Positions 1 to 8,677 of a stretch of DNA of 64,000 nt are shown here, piece by piece (the first letter of the stretch is position 1; each line of letters begins with the position of its first letter). The position numbers and the translations under genes are program-made. Source of the stretch: Lachnospiraceae bacterium (GTDB taxonomy: Bacteria; Bacillota; Clostridia; Lachnospirales; Lachnospiraceae); the NCBI GenBank assembly GCA_022800815.1, contig JAAWRC010000010.1, forward strand, positions 29,463 through 93,462, read 5' to 3'. A model generated the notes under the pieces. That model did not search any database. It had not been told where the DNA came from and saw only the letters and a program-made list of their open reading frames with translations.

Positions 1-131
1 GGCCGGTGCGCACGGCGGTCTCCGGGAAGCAGATGACGCCGGCGGGGGCCACGGAGATCATGGAGCTTCTCGGGAAAGAGGAGGCCGTTGCCCGTATCAA
101 GACGGGCATTGAGAAGCTGGCCCGTGGGTAA
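1..131 (+). CDS. gltX: Glutamyl-tRNA synthetase, C-terminal end (partial)
   Basis: An open frame entering from the left edge (first full codon at base 3) ends at TAA 129-131. It encodes 42 residues including [15 protein letters not shown] and [12 protein letters not shown]. These resemble the anticodon-binding C-terminus of bacterial GltX, where a 'R-A-v-t/s-G-x-x-x-s-P' segment is followed by 'LGKE..l.RI' near the end. GltX charges tRNA-Glu. Only the tail is visible, so the call rests on this short signature. The downstream helicase start overlaps its stop codon. Confidence 0.65.
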   Translation, partial: PVRTAVSGKQMTPAGATEIMELLGKEEAVARIKTGIEKLARG

Positions 132-2007
132 GCTGAATGAGTTCCAGGAACGGGCGGTGTGCCATAAGGACGGCCCCGCCCTCGTGCTGGCGGGGCCTGG
201 CTCCGGCAAGACCACCGTGGTCACCAGGAGGGTGAAGCAGTTGGTCGAGGAGTATCAGGTGCCGCCCGGTGAAATCCTGGTGATCACTTTTACCCGGGCG
301 GCGGCGAGGGAGATGCAGGCCCGTTTCGAGGAACTCATGGACGGAAGGAAGCTTCCCGTGACCTTCGGCACTTTTCATTCGGTGTATTTCCGTGTCTTGA
401 AGCACGCCTATCATTATGACGCCTCCCAGATCATCGGGGAGGAGAGGAGGCTCCGGCTTCTTTCGGAGGAGCTTACGGAGGCGGAGCCTTCCATGGCGGA
501 GGAACCGCTGGAGTTTTTGCAGGAGGTCTTGTGTGAGATCAGCAGTGTGAAGAATGACCTGCTGGATTTGGAAAACTATTACTCCAAAAGCTGTCCGGAG
601 GAGTTGTTCCGGCGGCTTTTTCGTGCTTATGAGAATCGGCTCCGGAGGGAGAACGTCATCGATTTTGACGACATGCTGAGTCTCTGCTATGAGCTTTTTC
701 GGGCGAGGGAGGACATTCTCGGGGCCTGGCAGAGGAAGTACCGGTACATCCTCTGCGACGAGTTTCAGGATATCAACAGGCTCCAGTATGAGATTTTAAA
801 GCTTCTGGCCCTGCCGGAGAACAATCTCTTTGCGGTGGGGGACGACGATCAGGCCATTTACCGGTTCCGGGGGGCCAGGCCGGAGCTGATGTTAAATTTC
901 GAGCGGGAGTACCCGGAGGCGAAGCGGTATCTTCTGGCGGTCAATTACCGGTCTCAGGACAAGATCATCGGGGCGGCGGGAAATCTGATTTCTCACAATC
1001 TGGTTCGGTTTGGGAAGAAGATTTCCGGCACGGACCGGGCGGGGACTCCCGTGGTTTTGGGGGGATTTCCCACGGAGTCGGAGGAAAACCGGCGGATTCT
1101 TTCTCACATTCAGGCATATCATAAGGAAGGAATGGCTTATGAGGAGATGGCAATCCTCTCCCGGACCAATGCGGGGGGACGGGGGCTTGCGGGTCTTCTG
1201 ATGGAATATAACATTCCTTTTCAGACGAGGGATTTGATCCCAAGTCTTTATACCCACTGGATCTGCGGTGACATTCTGGCCTATGTCCGGGCGGCCATGG
1301 GGGATGAGAGCCGGGGAACTCTTCTGCGTATTTTGAATAAACCCTGCCGTTACGTCTCCCGGTCGGTGTTTTCCGGCGGGAATGTGTCTCTCTCGGAGAT
1401 CGAGGCCATGTATGAGGAGAAGCCCTGGATGGCGAGGCGGATCCGGGAGCTTTCGGAGGACCTTCGGACCATCGGCCGCAGGCCGCCGTACCAGGCCGTC
1501 GTCCACATCCGGAAAGCGGTGGGTTATGACGATTATCTGAGGACTTATGCGAAGGAGCGGAACCTGGAGGCAGGGGAGCTTCTTGCGGTGGCGGAGGAGC
1601 TTCTTGCCGATGCCGGGGAATATCCGTCCTTTCCAGAATGGTTCGCCCACATGGACCGTTTCCGGAAGGAGATGGAAAAGCAGAGGGACGGGCGGGAGCC
1701 GGCTGGGGTGGTCTTTTCCACCATGCACGGGGCCAAGGGCCTGGAGTATGAGGCGGTTTTTCTGCCCAATGTCAATGAGCAGGTGATTCCCCACGGGAAA
1801 GCGGGGCTTTCCGTGGACGTGGAGGAGGAGCGGCGGCTCTTCTATGTGGCCATGACCAGGGCGAAGGAGAAGCTGCACGTGTACTGGGTGAAGGAGCGGT
1901 GCGGGATGGAGGCGGCGCCCAGCCGGTTTGTCCGGGAGCTCAAGGCCGCCCGCAGGAATGAGGCTGGGTTGGAGTCTTTTCGGAATGAGAAAGGGAAACG
2001 GCTCTGA
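124..2007 (+). CDS. UvrD/PcrA-like superfamily 1 DNA helicase
   Basis: ATP-dependent 3'-5' DNA helicase of the UvrD/Rep/PcrA group, cytoplasmic, expected in DNA repair or replication restart. The helicase motifs appear in order: Walker [10 protein letters not shown] (about residue 23), DEFQD (about 212), [39 protein letters not shown] and [15 protein letters not shown]. At about 627 residues it is shorter than PcrA (about 720), with a compact C-terminus. Start: GTG at 124 gives [12 protein letters not shown], the usual family N-terminus, and overlaps the gltX stop. A TTG at 88 in the same frame is possible but adds an unlikely arginine-rich stub. Translational coupling to gltX is likely. Confidence 0.9.
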   Translation: MGKLNEFQERAVCHKDGPALVLAGPGSGKTTVVTRRVKQLVEEYQVPPGEILVITFTRAAAREMQARFEELMDGRKLPVTFGTFHSVYFRVLKHAYHYDASQIIGEERRLRLLSEELTEAEPSMAEEPLEFLQEVLCEISSVKNDLLDLENYYSKSCPEELFRRLFRAYENRLRRENVIDFDDMLSLCYELFRAREDILGAWQRKYRYILCDEFQDINRLQYEILKLLALPENNLFAVGDDDQAIYRFRGARPELMLNFEREYPEAKRYLLAVNYRSQDKIIGAAGNLISHNLVRFGKKISGTDRAGTPVVLGGFPTESEENRRILSHIQAYHKEGMAYEEMAILSRTNAGGRGLAGLLMEYNIPFQTRDLIPSLYTHWICGDILAYVRAAMGDESRGTLLRILNKPCRYVSRSVFSGGNVSLSEIEAMYEEKPWMARRIRELSEDLRTIGRRPPYQAVVHIRKAVGYDDYLRTYAKERNLEAGELLAVAEELLADAGEYPSFPEWFAHMDRFRKEMEKQRDGREPAGVVFSTMHGAKGLEYEAVFLPNVNEQVIPHGKAGLSVDVEEERRLFYVAMTRAKEKLHVYWVKERCGMEAAPSRFVRELKAARRNEAGLESFRNEKGKRL

Positions 2008-2031
2008 GGACGGAAAAGGAGGACGGGAATA

Positions 2032-2961
2032 TTGGAGCTTTTGGTTGATGCACTTCTGGACGGGGGCCTGGACACTTTGAAGATGCTGCCTTTTCTTCTG
2101 GCGGCGTTTCTGTTTCTTGAGTTTCTGGAACACCGGTCGGGGGGAAGGCGGGACGGTTTTCTCTCGAAGATCGGGGCGGCGGGGCCGGCGGCGGGGGCGC
2201 TCTTTGGCTGTGTGCCCCAGTGTGGGTTTTCCGTGGCGGCGGCCAACCTCTATGCCGGCGGCGTCATCACGGTGGGAACGCTCCTGGCGGTGTTCCTCTC
2301 CACCTCGGACGAGGCCGTCCTTTTACTCATGGGCCATCCGGGCCAGGCGGGGACCGTGTTCAGGCTTCTGGCTGTGAAGGTCCTCCTGGGAGTTTTCTGG
2401 GGCTACGGGGCGGACCTTCTGCTGGCAAAGAGCGCCATGAAGAGGAAAAGGCTGGGGGCCATCTGTGACGAGTGCGGCTGTAAGGAGGAAGGGATGGAGA
2501 TGCCCTTCGATGTACTTGGGAAGGGGTACGATCCGGAGGGGGAGGATGCCTCGGAACATCACGGGCGTCATACGATCCTGCGGGCGGCCCTCTACCACAC
2601 GCTGGAAATTTTTATCTATTTATTCAGTGTCAACGTGCTCCTCAACATCCTGCTGGGGGCGGTGGGGATCGAGTGGCTGTCGGGGGTTCTTCTCAAGGAT
2701 TCTTTTTTCCAGCCGGTGCTGGCGGCGGTGATCGGCCTGATCCCCAACTGTGCGGCTTCGGTGGTGCTGACGGAGCTTTATCTGAGCGGGGCCTTAAGCT
2801 TTGGCTCGGCGGTGGCGGGTCTTCTCTCCGGGGCCGGCGTGGGGCTGGCGGTCTTGTTTCGGATCAACCGGGACAGGAGAGAGAACCTGCGTGTCACGGG
2901 AATGTTGCTTTTTGCCGCCATTTTCTCCGGAATTTTTCTGCAGATCGTTCTGAATTCTTAA
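2032..2961 (+). CDS. ArsP_2-family putative manganese/arsenic-type permease
   Basis: Integral membrane protein of 309 residues with about eight to ten hydrophobic segments. Two internal segments resemble each other: LFGCVPQCGFSVAAANLYAG near residue 60 and VIGLIPNCAASVVLTELYLS near residue 235. This indicates an internal duplication, as in the ArsP_2 (putative Mn transporter / arsenic efflux) family. A soluble central loop carries CDECGC and could bind metal. The start is TTG 2032, supported by AAAGGAGGA at 2014-2022; no ATG fits. It follows the helicase by 24 bp, probably on the same transcript. Substrate is not determinable from sequence. Confidence 0.7.
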   Translation: MELLVDALLDGGLDTLKMLPFLLAAFLFLEFLEHRSGGRRDGFLSKIGAAGPAAGALFGCVPQCGFSVAAANLYAGGVITVGTLLAVFLSTSDEAVLLLMGHPGQAGTVFRLLAVKVLLGVFWGYGADLLLAKSAMKRKRLGAICDECGCKEEGMEMPFDVLGKGYDPEGEDASEHHGRHTILRAALYHTLEIFIYLFSVNVLLNILLGAVGIEWLSGVLLKDSFFQPVLAAVIGLIPNCAASVVLTELYLSGALSFGSAVAGLLSGAGVGLAVLFRINRDRRENLRVTGMLLFAAIFSGIFLQIVLNS

Positions 2962-2994
2962 GGGTTTTTTCAAAAAAACTTTCCCCGGAGATGC

Positions 2995-3000
2995 TATACT
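2995..3000 (+). promoter_or_regulatory. Candidate extended -10 promoter for the amidase gene
   Basis: TGCTATACT (extended -10, hexamer 2995-3000) lies 55 bp before the amidase GTG. No convincing -35 hexamer is present. Confidence 0.35.
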
Positions 3001-3054
3001 GATAACAGAAGGGCCTCGGAGGGGGCCTGTCCACGAAAGAGAGGTTGGGGAAGG

Positions 3055-3858
3055 GTGTATCAGGAACAGACCAGAGGATATGGAAACGGAACGTATGGGA
3101 CTGGAGGATATGGAAGCGGAGGGCATGGAACCGGAGGGCGGCCCGGGAGAAGGGGGCGGGAAAACAGGACCAGAAATATTTTACTCGTGGTGGGAACGGC
3201 CCTGGTAGCCGTTTTTCTGGTGTTTTTCATCCGCACGAAAGTCTTTTCCGGCGGAAGCGGGGGCGCAGGTGAGGAGCTTTGGCCGGACGCCCACGACCCG
3301 GCCAGACCGGTCCATCTGGACGGGGACGGGAAGCGGGTGATCCAGTGGGAGAAGGTCCAAGTTCCCGACTGGGTGACCAAGGATCTGCTGCCGGTCAATG
3401 AGTTTTCCAGGCCGGGGACTTTTGTGGACGACGTGGCCGGGATCGTGATCCATTATACGGCCAATCCGGGGACCAGCGCCGAGCAGAACCGGAATTATTT
3501 TGCCGGGCTTGCGGGCGGCGAGACAGAAACCTATGCGAGCAGCCATTTTATCATCGGGATCGACGGGACCATCCTCCAGTGTGTTCCCATGAGCGAGGTG
3601 GCCTACGCCTCCAATGAACGGAACCGTGACACTATTTCCATCGAATGCTGTCATGAGGACGAGAGCGGGAAATTTTCGAAGGAGACCTACGCCTCGCTGG
3701 TGAGACTCACGGCCTGGCTCTCGGACACCTATATGATTAAGACGAAGGACATCATTCGTCACTATGACGTGACGGGAAAATCCTGTCCCAAATATTTCGT
3801 GGATTACGAGGATAAGTGGGAGCGATTTCTTCGAGATGTGGAGAAAAATCGGCAGTAG
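3055..3858 (+). CDS. Membrane-anchored N-acetylmuramoyl-L-alanine amidase (Amidase_2)
   Basis: Zinc amidase that cleaves the bond between MurNAc and L-Ala in peptidoglycan, acting outside the membrane. The N-terminal 40 residues are an unusual Gly/Tyr/Thr-rich stretch with four GYG/GHG-type repeats. An Arg-rich patch and one transmembrane helix (about residues 43-62) follow, so orientation is N-in. The amidase domain (about 130-267) shows the zinc ligands: His in IVIHYTANPG, His in ECCHED, and RHYDVTGKSCPK. The start is GTG 3055; no ATG fits. A degenerate copy of the last 38 codons lies at 8449-8562. Confidence 0.88.
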   Translation: MYQEQTRGYGNGTYGTGGYGSGGHGTGGRPGRRGRENRTRNILLVVGTALVAVFLVFFIRTKVFSGGSGGAGEELWPDAHDPARPVHLDGDGKRVIQWEKVQVPDWVTKDLLPVNEFSRPGTFVDDVAGIVIHYTANPGTSAEQNRNYFAGLAGGETETYASSHFIIGIDGTILQCVPMSEVAYASNERNRDTISIECCHEDESGKFSKETYASLVRLTAWLSDTYMIKTKDIIRHYDVTGKSCPKYFVDYEDKWERFLRDVEKNRQ

Positions 3859-3888
3859 TGGGGAATGAAGGGAAAGGAGGCGCACTTT

Positions 3889-4635
3889 TTGCTGAACATT
3901 CTTTTTTGCGATGACGATCCGTTTTTTCTGGAACTGGAGCGGAAGGCGGCGGAGGAGGTGATCCGAAAGGACGACCTCCCGGTCCGGGTCGGAGCCTCCC
4001 TGCGCTCTGCCGGGGAAGCGGCGGCTTTTCTGGAAAGGCATCCGGGCCGATATCTCGTGTTCCTGGATCTTGATTTCGGACCGGGGAAGCCCAACGGTCT
4101 GGATCTCTCGGCGGCCCTCAGGAGGAGAGGAAAGGGGATGCAGATCGTCTACACGACGAACCATCAGGAGAAGGCCATGGACATTCTCAGGAGCGGGACG
4201 GAGCCTTTCGGCTTTTTGGAAAAGGGGACGGATCTGCCTCACCTGAAGGCCGGGCTTTGCCGTTATATGCGGATGGCCCTCAGGCGGGGGAAACCTGAGG
4301 AAGAAACGGAAGAGCGGATCCTCTTAAATCTCGGTGCAGGGGAGACGGTGGAGGTCCCCCTCTCGGAGATCCTCTATGTGGAGGCGGAAAAGCACATCTC
4401 CCACGGAATCACCTACCATACGCTGAACGGCTCTTCTCTCACGGTCCTTGGTACTTTGGAGAAGGAGGGCAGGCGCCTGGGAGACGGATTTCTTCGGGTC
4501 CATCGGTCTTACCTGGCAGCGAAAGGTCAGATCGTGGCGGTTCGCAGCGGATATCTCACGCTGTCGGACCGGAGAGAGATCCCCTGTTCTCTGAAAATGC
4601 GCAGTGAGGTGAGACGATGGGCAGCGGGAAACTGA
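3889..4635 (+). CDS. LytTR-family response regulator
   Basis: Cytoplasmic response regulator, 248 residues. The receiver domain opens with NILFCDDDP (acidic triad D8-D10), has phosphoacceptor D60 in FLDLDF, and is followed by a LytTR DNA-binding domain from about residue 145 (ILYVEAEKHIS through LRVHRSYL). Start choice: TTG at 3889 has a perfect AAAGGAGG at 3873-3880 with 8 nt spacing. The in-frame ATG at 3865 lies upstream of that site and has no ribosome site. The stop overlaps the kinase ATG (4617), so the pair is translationally coupled. Confidence 0.88.
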   Translation: MLNILFCDDDPFFLELERKAAEEVIRKDDLPVRVGASLRSAGEAAAFLERHPGRYLVFLDLDFGPGKPNGLDLSAALRRRGKGMQIVYTTNHQEKAMDILRSGTEPFGFLEKGTDLPHLKAGLCRYMRMALRRGKPEEETEERILLNLGAGETVEVPLSEILYVEAEKHISHGITYHTLNGSSLTVLGTLEKEGRRLGDGFLRVHRSYLAAKGQIVAVRSGYLTLSDRREIPCSLKMRSEVRRWAAGN

Positions 4636-6092
4636 GGGAGCGGCGGTGGCTTTTTCTGGTCGGGAAGCTTTTGGCCGGGCTGGCTTTGTGGTACCTGACG
4701 GCGGTTGTCCTGGCACTCAAGGGGCCCCACCATGCCTGGGACGGGATCTATCTGACTCAGGTGATCCTTCTGGTCCTGTTTGCGAAGCTTCTCGGCCGGA
4801 TCCCTCTCCCGGTTTCTTCCTGTTTTTTTCTGCTCCCGGCGCTGTTTCTGGAAATGCTCCTGTTCTACGGGCCTCTCGCCCATTCTCCTTTCCTGGCAAT
4901 GTTTTTTCTGGCGGACTGCTGCCTTCTCATTTACTGGAAGAAGCGGAACCTCAAGGATTACTTTGCGGGTCTGTCCGTGACGGTCTCTGCCAGTATTTTT
5001 CTTCTCTCCGGCTATGAGTTCCTGGCGGAGAAGCTGCTTCCTTTTTATTTTGATTTTTCCGGAAAAATGGGACTTGGAACGCTCTCCAGGATCAGCCTGA
5101 TCCTTGGATTTGGGATTTGTTACCTGCTGCTGTTCTGGGAACTCCTGTGGCTTTTCGGAAAATTGATCCGGAAGAGGGATTGGCCTTCGAGACGGCTTTC
5201 GGAGCGGTTTTCCGGGCTGGAGCTTTATGTGTTCCTGGTGGTGGTGTTCGCCATTTTTCTGATGATTCTCGTGGAGAGCATGTATGTCATGAGCGGCGCA
5301 TATGGCCACATGTCCTGGCGGATGTTCTGGTTCCAGCTTTTTTTCCTGTTCATGGACGCAGTCTATCTGGGGCTTCTGGCAAAGGCGGTCTCCATCAAGG
5401 AGAAAATGGCGGCGGCGAGGCGGGACCGGGATCTGGCCGTCTCCTACAGCAGGGTTCTGGAACAGAACATGGACAGCCTGAGGGAGATCCGCCACGACAC
5501 GAAAAATCTGTTTCTCAGTATGGGCGGCTTTGTGGAACAGAGCCAGGATGCGCAGATGAAAGCCTTTTACCGGGAGCAGATTGTTCCCTTTATGGAGGAT
5601 ACCCTCATAAAAAGCGACCTTCAGGAGAAGCTTAAGCATTTGACGGAGGCTCCTCTGAAGGCCTTTTTGTATTATAAGATCGCAGAAAAGCTGGAGGGGG
5701 GAATCAGGGTCTCCCTGGAGATCCCGGAGCCGGTCTCGGTGGAGGGGGATTTCGGGGACCTGGTGCGTCTCCTCGGGATCTTCATAGACAATGCGGCGGA
5801 GGCGGCAGGCCCTCTGGAAGGAGAGGTGCGGATCAAAATTGCCGGGAATGGTTCCGAGGTTCTCTTTCGGATTGCCAATCCGGTCCGGCCCAAGGTGAGG
5901 GAACAGGGCGTCCGGCCCGGCCGGAGCGAGAAGGGGCCGGGGAGGGGGAGCGGACTCTTGATCGCAGAGCGGCTCCTCGCCGGAAACGAGCGGATGATTT
6001 TGAATTCCTATTTCACAGAGGGAGAGTTTGTGCAGGCTCTCGCGGTGAGGAAGGATGTCGGGGAAAGACGGAAGAGCCACAGCCGCTTGTGA
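4617..6092 (+). CDS. GHKL-type sensor histidine kinase (AgrC/LytS-like)
   Basis: Membrane sensor kinase partner of the upstream LytTR regulator. About seven hydrophobic helices occupy residues 10-260. The coiled H-box region follows with EIRHDTKNL, where His is the likely phosphorylated residue. The GHKL ATPase domain shows FIDNAAEAAG (N box) and GRGSGLLIAERLL (G box). This architecture is shared by AgrC/ComD-like quorum sensors in Firmicutes, but no peptide precursor or processing gene is adjacent. The input signal is unknown. Confidence 0.88.
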   Translation: MGSGKLRERRWLFLVGKLLAGLALWYLTAVVLALKGPHHAWDGIYLTQVILLVLFAKLLGRIPLPVSSCFFLLPALFLEMLLFYGPLAHSPFLAMFFLADCCLLIYWKKRNLKDYFAGLSVTVSASIFLLSGYEFLAEKLLPFYFDFSGKMGLGTLSRISLILGFGICYLLLFWELLWLFGKLIRKRDWPSRRLSERFSGLELYVFLVVVFAIFLMILVESMYVMSGAYGHMSWRMFWFQLFFLFMDAVYLGLLAKAVSIKEKMAAARRDRDLAVSYSRVLEQNMDSLREIRHDTKNLFLSMGGFVEQSQDAQMKAFYREQIVPFMEDTLIKSDLQEKLKHLTEAPLKAFLYYKIAEKLEGGIRVSLEIPEPVSVEGDFGDLVRLLGIFIDNAAEAAGPLEGEVRIKIAGNGSEVLFRIANPVRPKVREQGVRPGRSEKGPGRGSGLLIAERLLAGNERMILNSYFTEGEFVQALAVRKDVGERRKSHSRL

Positions 6093-6110
6093 GGTGATTC
6101 GGCCGGGATT

Positions 6111-6257
6111 CTACCTGCTTTTCCGGCTTTTCCAGACGAGGGCCAGGATGTCTTTGAGGACGAGGAACGCATCCAGTTCGGAGTACCCGTATTCTTGTTC
6201 CAGACGGTTTAACAGTCGGTTCAGCTCGGCTGCATAGGGTTTGCCCGTTTTATTCAT
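6111..6257 (-). CDS. Possible 48-residue small protein
   Basis: A minus-strand ORF of 48 residues starts MNKTGKPYAAELNRLLNRLE and ends WKSRKSR. It is highly charged, leucine-rich, soluble and helical, with plausible codon use. It lies in the gap between the kinase and murT, convergent to the kinase. No good ribosome site precedes its ATG, so expression is uncertain. No family recognised. Confidence 0.35.
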   Translation of the reverse strand: MNKTGKPYAAELNRLLNRLEQEYGYSELDAFLVLKDILALVWKSRKSR

Positions 6258-6372
6258 ATTTGTTGTATTCAGGCACGAAAGCTGTTGTTGGGGCAGATTT
6301 GTTGCGGAGACGCTCTGCTTGTCGTAAACTTCCCTAAGATATAAGAATTATATTAGAAAGGAGAAACGCGGC

Positions 6373-7737
6373 ATGAGAAGGCTGAGATTTTACCTGGCGA
6401 TCATGCTTGGAAAGCTGGCAGGTTCCATGAGCCGGCTTTTCGGGCGGGGGAAGGGGGCTGTGCTTCCGGGGACCGTGGCGGGATTTTTGATGCCGGACCT
6501 TCTGTCCCTGCTTTCCGGTATGGTGGAGAAGGACGTGTTCGTGGTGACGGGGACCAATGGGAAGACGACGGTCAACCGTATGATCTGTGAATGCCTGGAG
6601 CGGGAAGGAGAGCAGGTGGTCTGCAATCGGACCGGAGCGAATCTGCCGGCAGGGGTGCTTTCCGCTTTTGTGGAGGCGGCCGGGTTTACCGGAAGGCTTA
6701 CCGCAGACTACGCCTGCCTGGAGGTGGACGAGCTGGCGGCGGAGGAGATCCTTGGGCAGATGAAGCCGGACGTGGTGATTCTCACCAATATTTTTCGGGA
6801 TCAACTGGACCGTTCCGGTGAAGTGGACCGGACTTTGGAGAGGCTGGAGGGGGCGCTTCGTCTCGTGAAAAATGCAAAGGTCATTTACAACGGGGACGAC
6901 TGTCTTCTAAGGCGGATTGCCATCCGATGCGAAAATCCGCAGGCGGCTTATGGAATTGAGGAAACTTTTTGCGGGGAAGCGTTTCAATCCGGAAACAGAG
7001 AGGGAAGCTTTTGCTGGTTTTGTGGGAGCAGGCTGGAATACAGGAGGATCCAGTACGGACAGCTTGGGGACTACCGCTGTCCCGGCTGTGGCTTTGGCCG
7101 GCCGGAACCCAGATACACGGCCTCGGATATCAGGCGGTTGGAAAACTGGTACTCCTTTGCGCTCAATGGCCGGCCGGTTTTGGCAAGGACCTGCTCTCCT
7201 TATGAGGTGTATAATACCCTTGCCGCCTACAGTGCCCTCCGGGAGTCGCAGGCGCCCATGGGGCATTTCAGGGAAGGCGTGGCTGGTTTTGATTATGGAA
7301 ACCGCAGGGAGCCGGTGTTTTTGATCGGGGATTCCAGGGTGCAGCTTCACCTGGCAAAAAATCCGGTGGGGTTTCAGCAGAAGCTGGCTCTTCTGGCCCA
7401 GGATCCGGAGCCGAAGGATCTGGTATTCCAGATCAACGACGAGGTTCCGGACGGACGGGATGTCTCCTGGCTCTGGGACGTGGAGTTTGAGCGGCTCTTG
7501 GGGACAGAAGTGAAAATGGTGGTGGTTACCGGGAGCCGGCGCTATGACATGGAGGTGAGACTGAAATATGAAAACATTCCCTGCCTGGTCTCGAAGGAAT
7601 TGTTAAAACCCATCCGGGAGCTTCTGCGGACCGGGACGGGAAATCTCTATGTGATCGTCAATTATTCCGGCCTGTACCGGACGGGCAGGCTTTTGAGGAA
7701 GCTTAGGAGGACGGAGAAAGGAGAGTGGAGGAATTGA
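6373..7737 (+). CDS. murT: Lipid II isoglutaminyl synthase, MurT subunit
   Basis: Mur-ligase-like subunit of MurT/GatD, which amidates the D-Glu of lipid II to D-isoglutamine. It has the ATP-binding loop VVTGTNGKTTVNRM (about residue 57) and the central Mur-ligase segment VILTNIFRDQLDRSGE. A four-cysteine zinc ribbon (CWFC ... CPGCGF, about 215-240) is characteristic of MurT and absent from MurC-F. Length (454) is normal. An N-terminal hydrophobic stretch may associate with membrane. AAAGGAG precedes the ATG. The stop overlaps gatD, so the two subunits are coupled. Confidence 0.93.
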   Translation: MRRLRFYLAIMLGKLAGSMSRLFGRGKGAVLPGTVAGFLMPDLLSLLSGMVEKDVFVVTGTNGKTTVNRMICECLEREGEQVVCNRTGANLPAGVLSAFVEAAGFTGRLTADYACLEVDELAAEEILGQMKPDVVILTNIFRDQLDRSGEVDRTLERLEGALRLVKNAKVIYNGDDCLLRRIAIRCENPQAAYGIEETFCGEAFQSGNREGSFCWFCGSRLEYRRIQYGQLGDYRCPGCGFGRPEPRYTASDIRRLENWYSFALNGRPVLARTCSPYEVYNTLAAYSALRESQAPMGHFREGVAGFDYGNRREPVFLIGDSRVQLHLAKNPVGFQQKLALLAQDPEPKDLVFQINDEVPDGRDVSWLWDVEFERLLGTEVKMVVVTGSRRYDMEVRLKYENIPCLVSKELLKPIRELLRTGTGNLYVIVNYSGLYRTGRLLRKLRRTEKGEWRN

Positions 7738-8450
7738 AGTGGAAGCTGACCATCGGATGCTTATATCCGGAGTTACTGAATCTTTACGGGGACAGGGGAA
7801 ATGTGAGATGTCTGGAAAAGCGGCTTTTGTGGAGAGGCATGGAGGCAGAGACGGTCTCCTTTTATGCGGGGGAATGCCTGGACTTGTCCGGGGTGGACAT
7901 TCTGCTTCTTGGCGGAGGATCCGACAGAGAGCAGGCCATTGCCGGCAGGTATCTTTTGGAAAATCGAAAAGCCATCGTCCGGTACGTGGAGGAAAACGGG
8001 GTTCTCCTGGCCGTCTGCGGCGGATATCAGCTTCTGGGGAATGATTACAGGACGGAAAAAGGGACACTGGAAGGGCTGAGGCTCCTGGATATCCATACCG
8101 AATGGAGGCCGAAACGATTGACGGGAAACGTGATCCTGAAAAGTCCTCTTGCCTCCTCGCCGGTGGTGGGCTTTGAAAATCACGGCGGCCGGACGTTCAT
8201 CAAAGGAGCGAGGCCCTTCGGGAGGGTGATCAAGGGCTTTGGCAACACGGGGGATTCCGGCTACGAGGGGGTGCTCTATAAAAATGTGATCGGCACTTAC
8301 CTCCACGGGCCGCTGCTTTCCAAGAATCCGGAGCTTGGCGATCGCCTGATCGGGCAGGCGCTGAAACAAAAATATGGGGCCGGAGTAAGACTCCCCCCCC
8401 TTTCCGACGAAGCGGAGTATCGGGCCAACCGGTATATGGCGGTGCGATAA
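7725..8450 (+). CDS. gatD: Lipid II isoglutaminyl synthase, glutaminase subunit GatD
   Basis: Class I glutamine amidotransferase (CobB/CobQ-like) supplying ammonia to MurT. The nucleophile Cys lies in LLAVCGGYQLLG and the catalytic His in GTYLHGPLLSKNPEL. NHGGRTFIKG is another family segment. Length (241) matches GatD. Start ambiguous: GTG 7725 overlaps murT by 13 nt, but the ribosome site AAAGGAG (7717-7723) fits TTG 7734 better (about 10 nt). Either way the protein is full length. A pseudogene fragment begins within 2 bp of its stop. Confidence 0.92.
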   Translation: MEELKWKLTIGCLYPELLNLYGDRGNVRCLEKRLLWRGMEAETVSFYAGECLDLSGVDILLLGGGSDREQAIAGRYLLENRKAIVRYVEENGVLLAVCGGYQLLGNDYRTEKGTLEGLRLLDIHTEWRPKRLTGNVILKSPLASSPVVGFENHGGRTFIKGARPFGRVIKGFGNTGDSGYEGVLYKNVIGTYLHGPLLSKNPELGDRLIGQALKQKYGAGVRLPPLSDEAEYRANRYMAVR

Positions 8451-8562
8451 GGACATCATCTGCCACTATGACGTGACGGGGAAAGCCTGTCCCAAATGTT
8501 TTGCGGATTATGAGGATAAGTGGGAGAGATTTCTTCCGAATGTGGAGAAAAACAGGGCATAG
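8449..8562 (+). pseudogene. 3' remnant of a second Amidase_2 gene
   Basis: Thirty-seven codons plus TAG read KDIICHYDVTGKACPKCF and on to a WERFLPNVEKNRA end. They match the last codons of the intact amidase at 3745-3858 (KDIIRHYDVTGKSCPKYF; WERFLRDVEKNRQ). By eye the DNA is about 85% identical and the similarity continues a few bases past the stop. The copy has no start, ribosome site or upstream domain, and is fused directly to the gatD stop. This is a truncated duplicate left by recombination, not a gene. Confidence 0.85.
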
Positions 8563-8596
8563 TGGGAGATACAGGAAAAACACAGGACCCGGGGAA

Positions 8597-8642
8597 AAAC
8601 CTCCAAACTGAGGGATTCTGTCTCACGTCAGTCTGGAGGTTT
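8597..8642. terminator. Bidirectional terminator hairpin
   Basis: Arms AAACCTCCAAACTGA (8597-8611) and TCAGTCTGGAGGTTT (8628-8642) pair over 15 positions with one mismatch. On the minus strand the hairpin runs into TTTTT, which suits the end of the asparaginase operon. On the plus strand it closes the murT-gatD side. Confidence 0.75.
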
Positions 8643-8677
8643 CAACATCCGTTGGTTTACATGCCCCTTAAGAGCAA

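Noticed and set aside
4527..6080. 517-codon minus-strand open frame opposite the histidine kinase
   Set aside because: Composition is Pro/Arg/Gln/His-rich as expected for antisense of a GC-rich gene; the plus strand carries kinase motifs.
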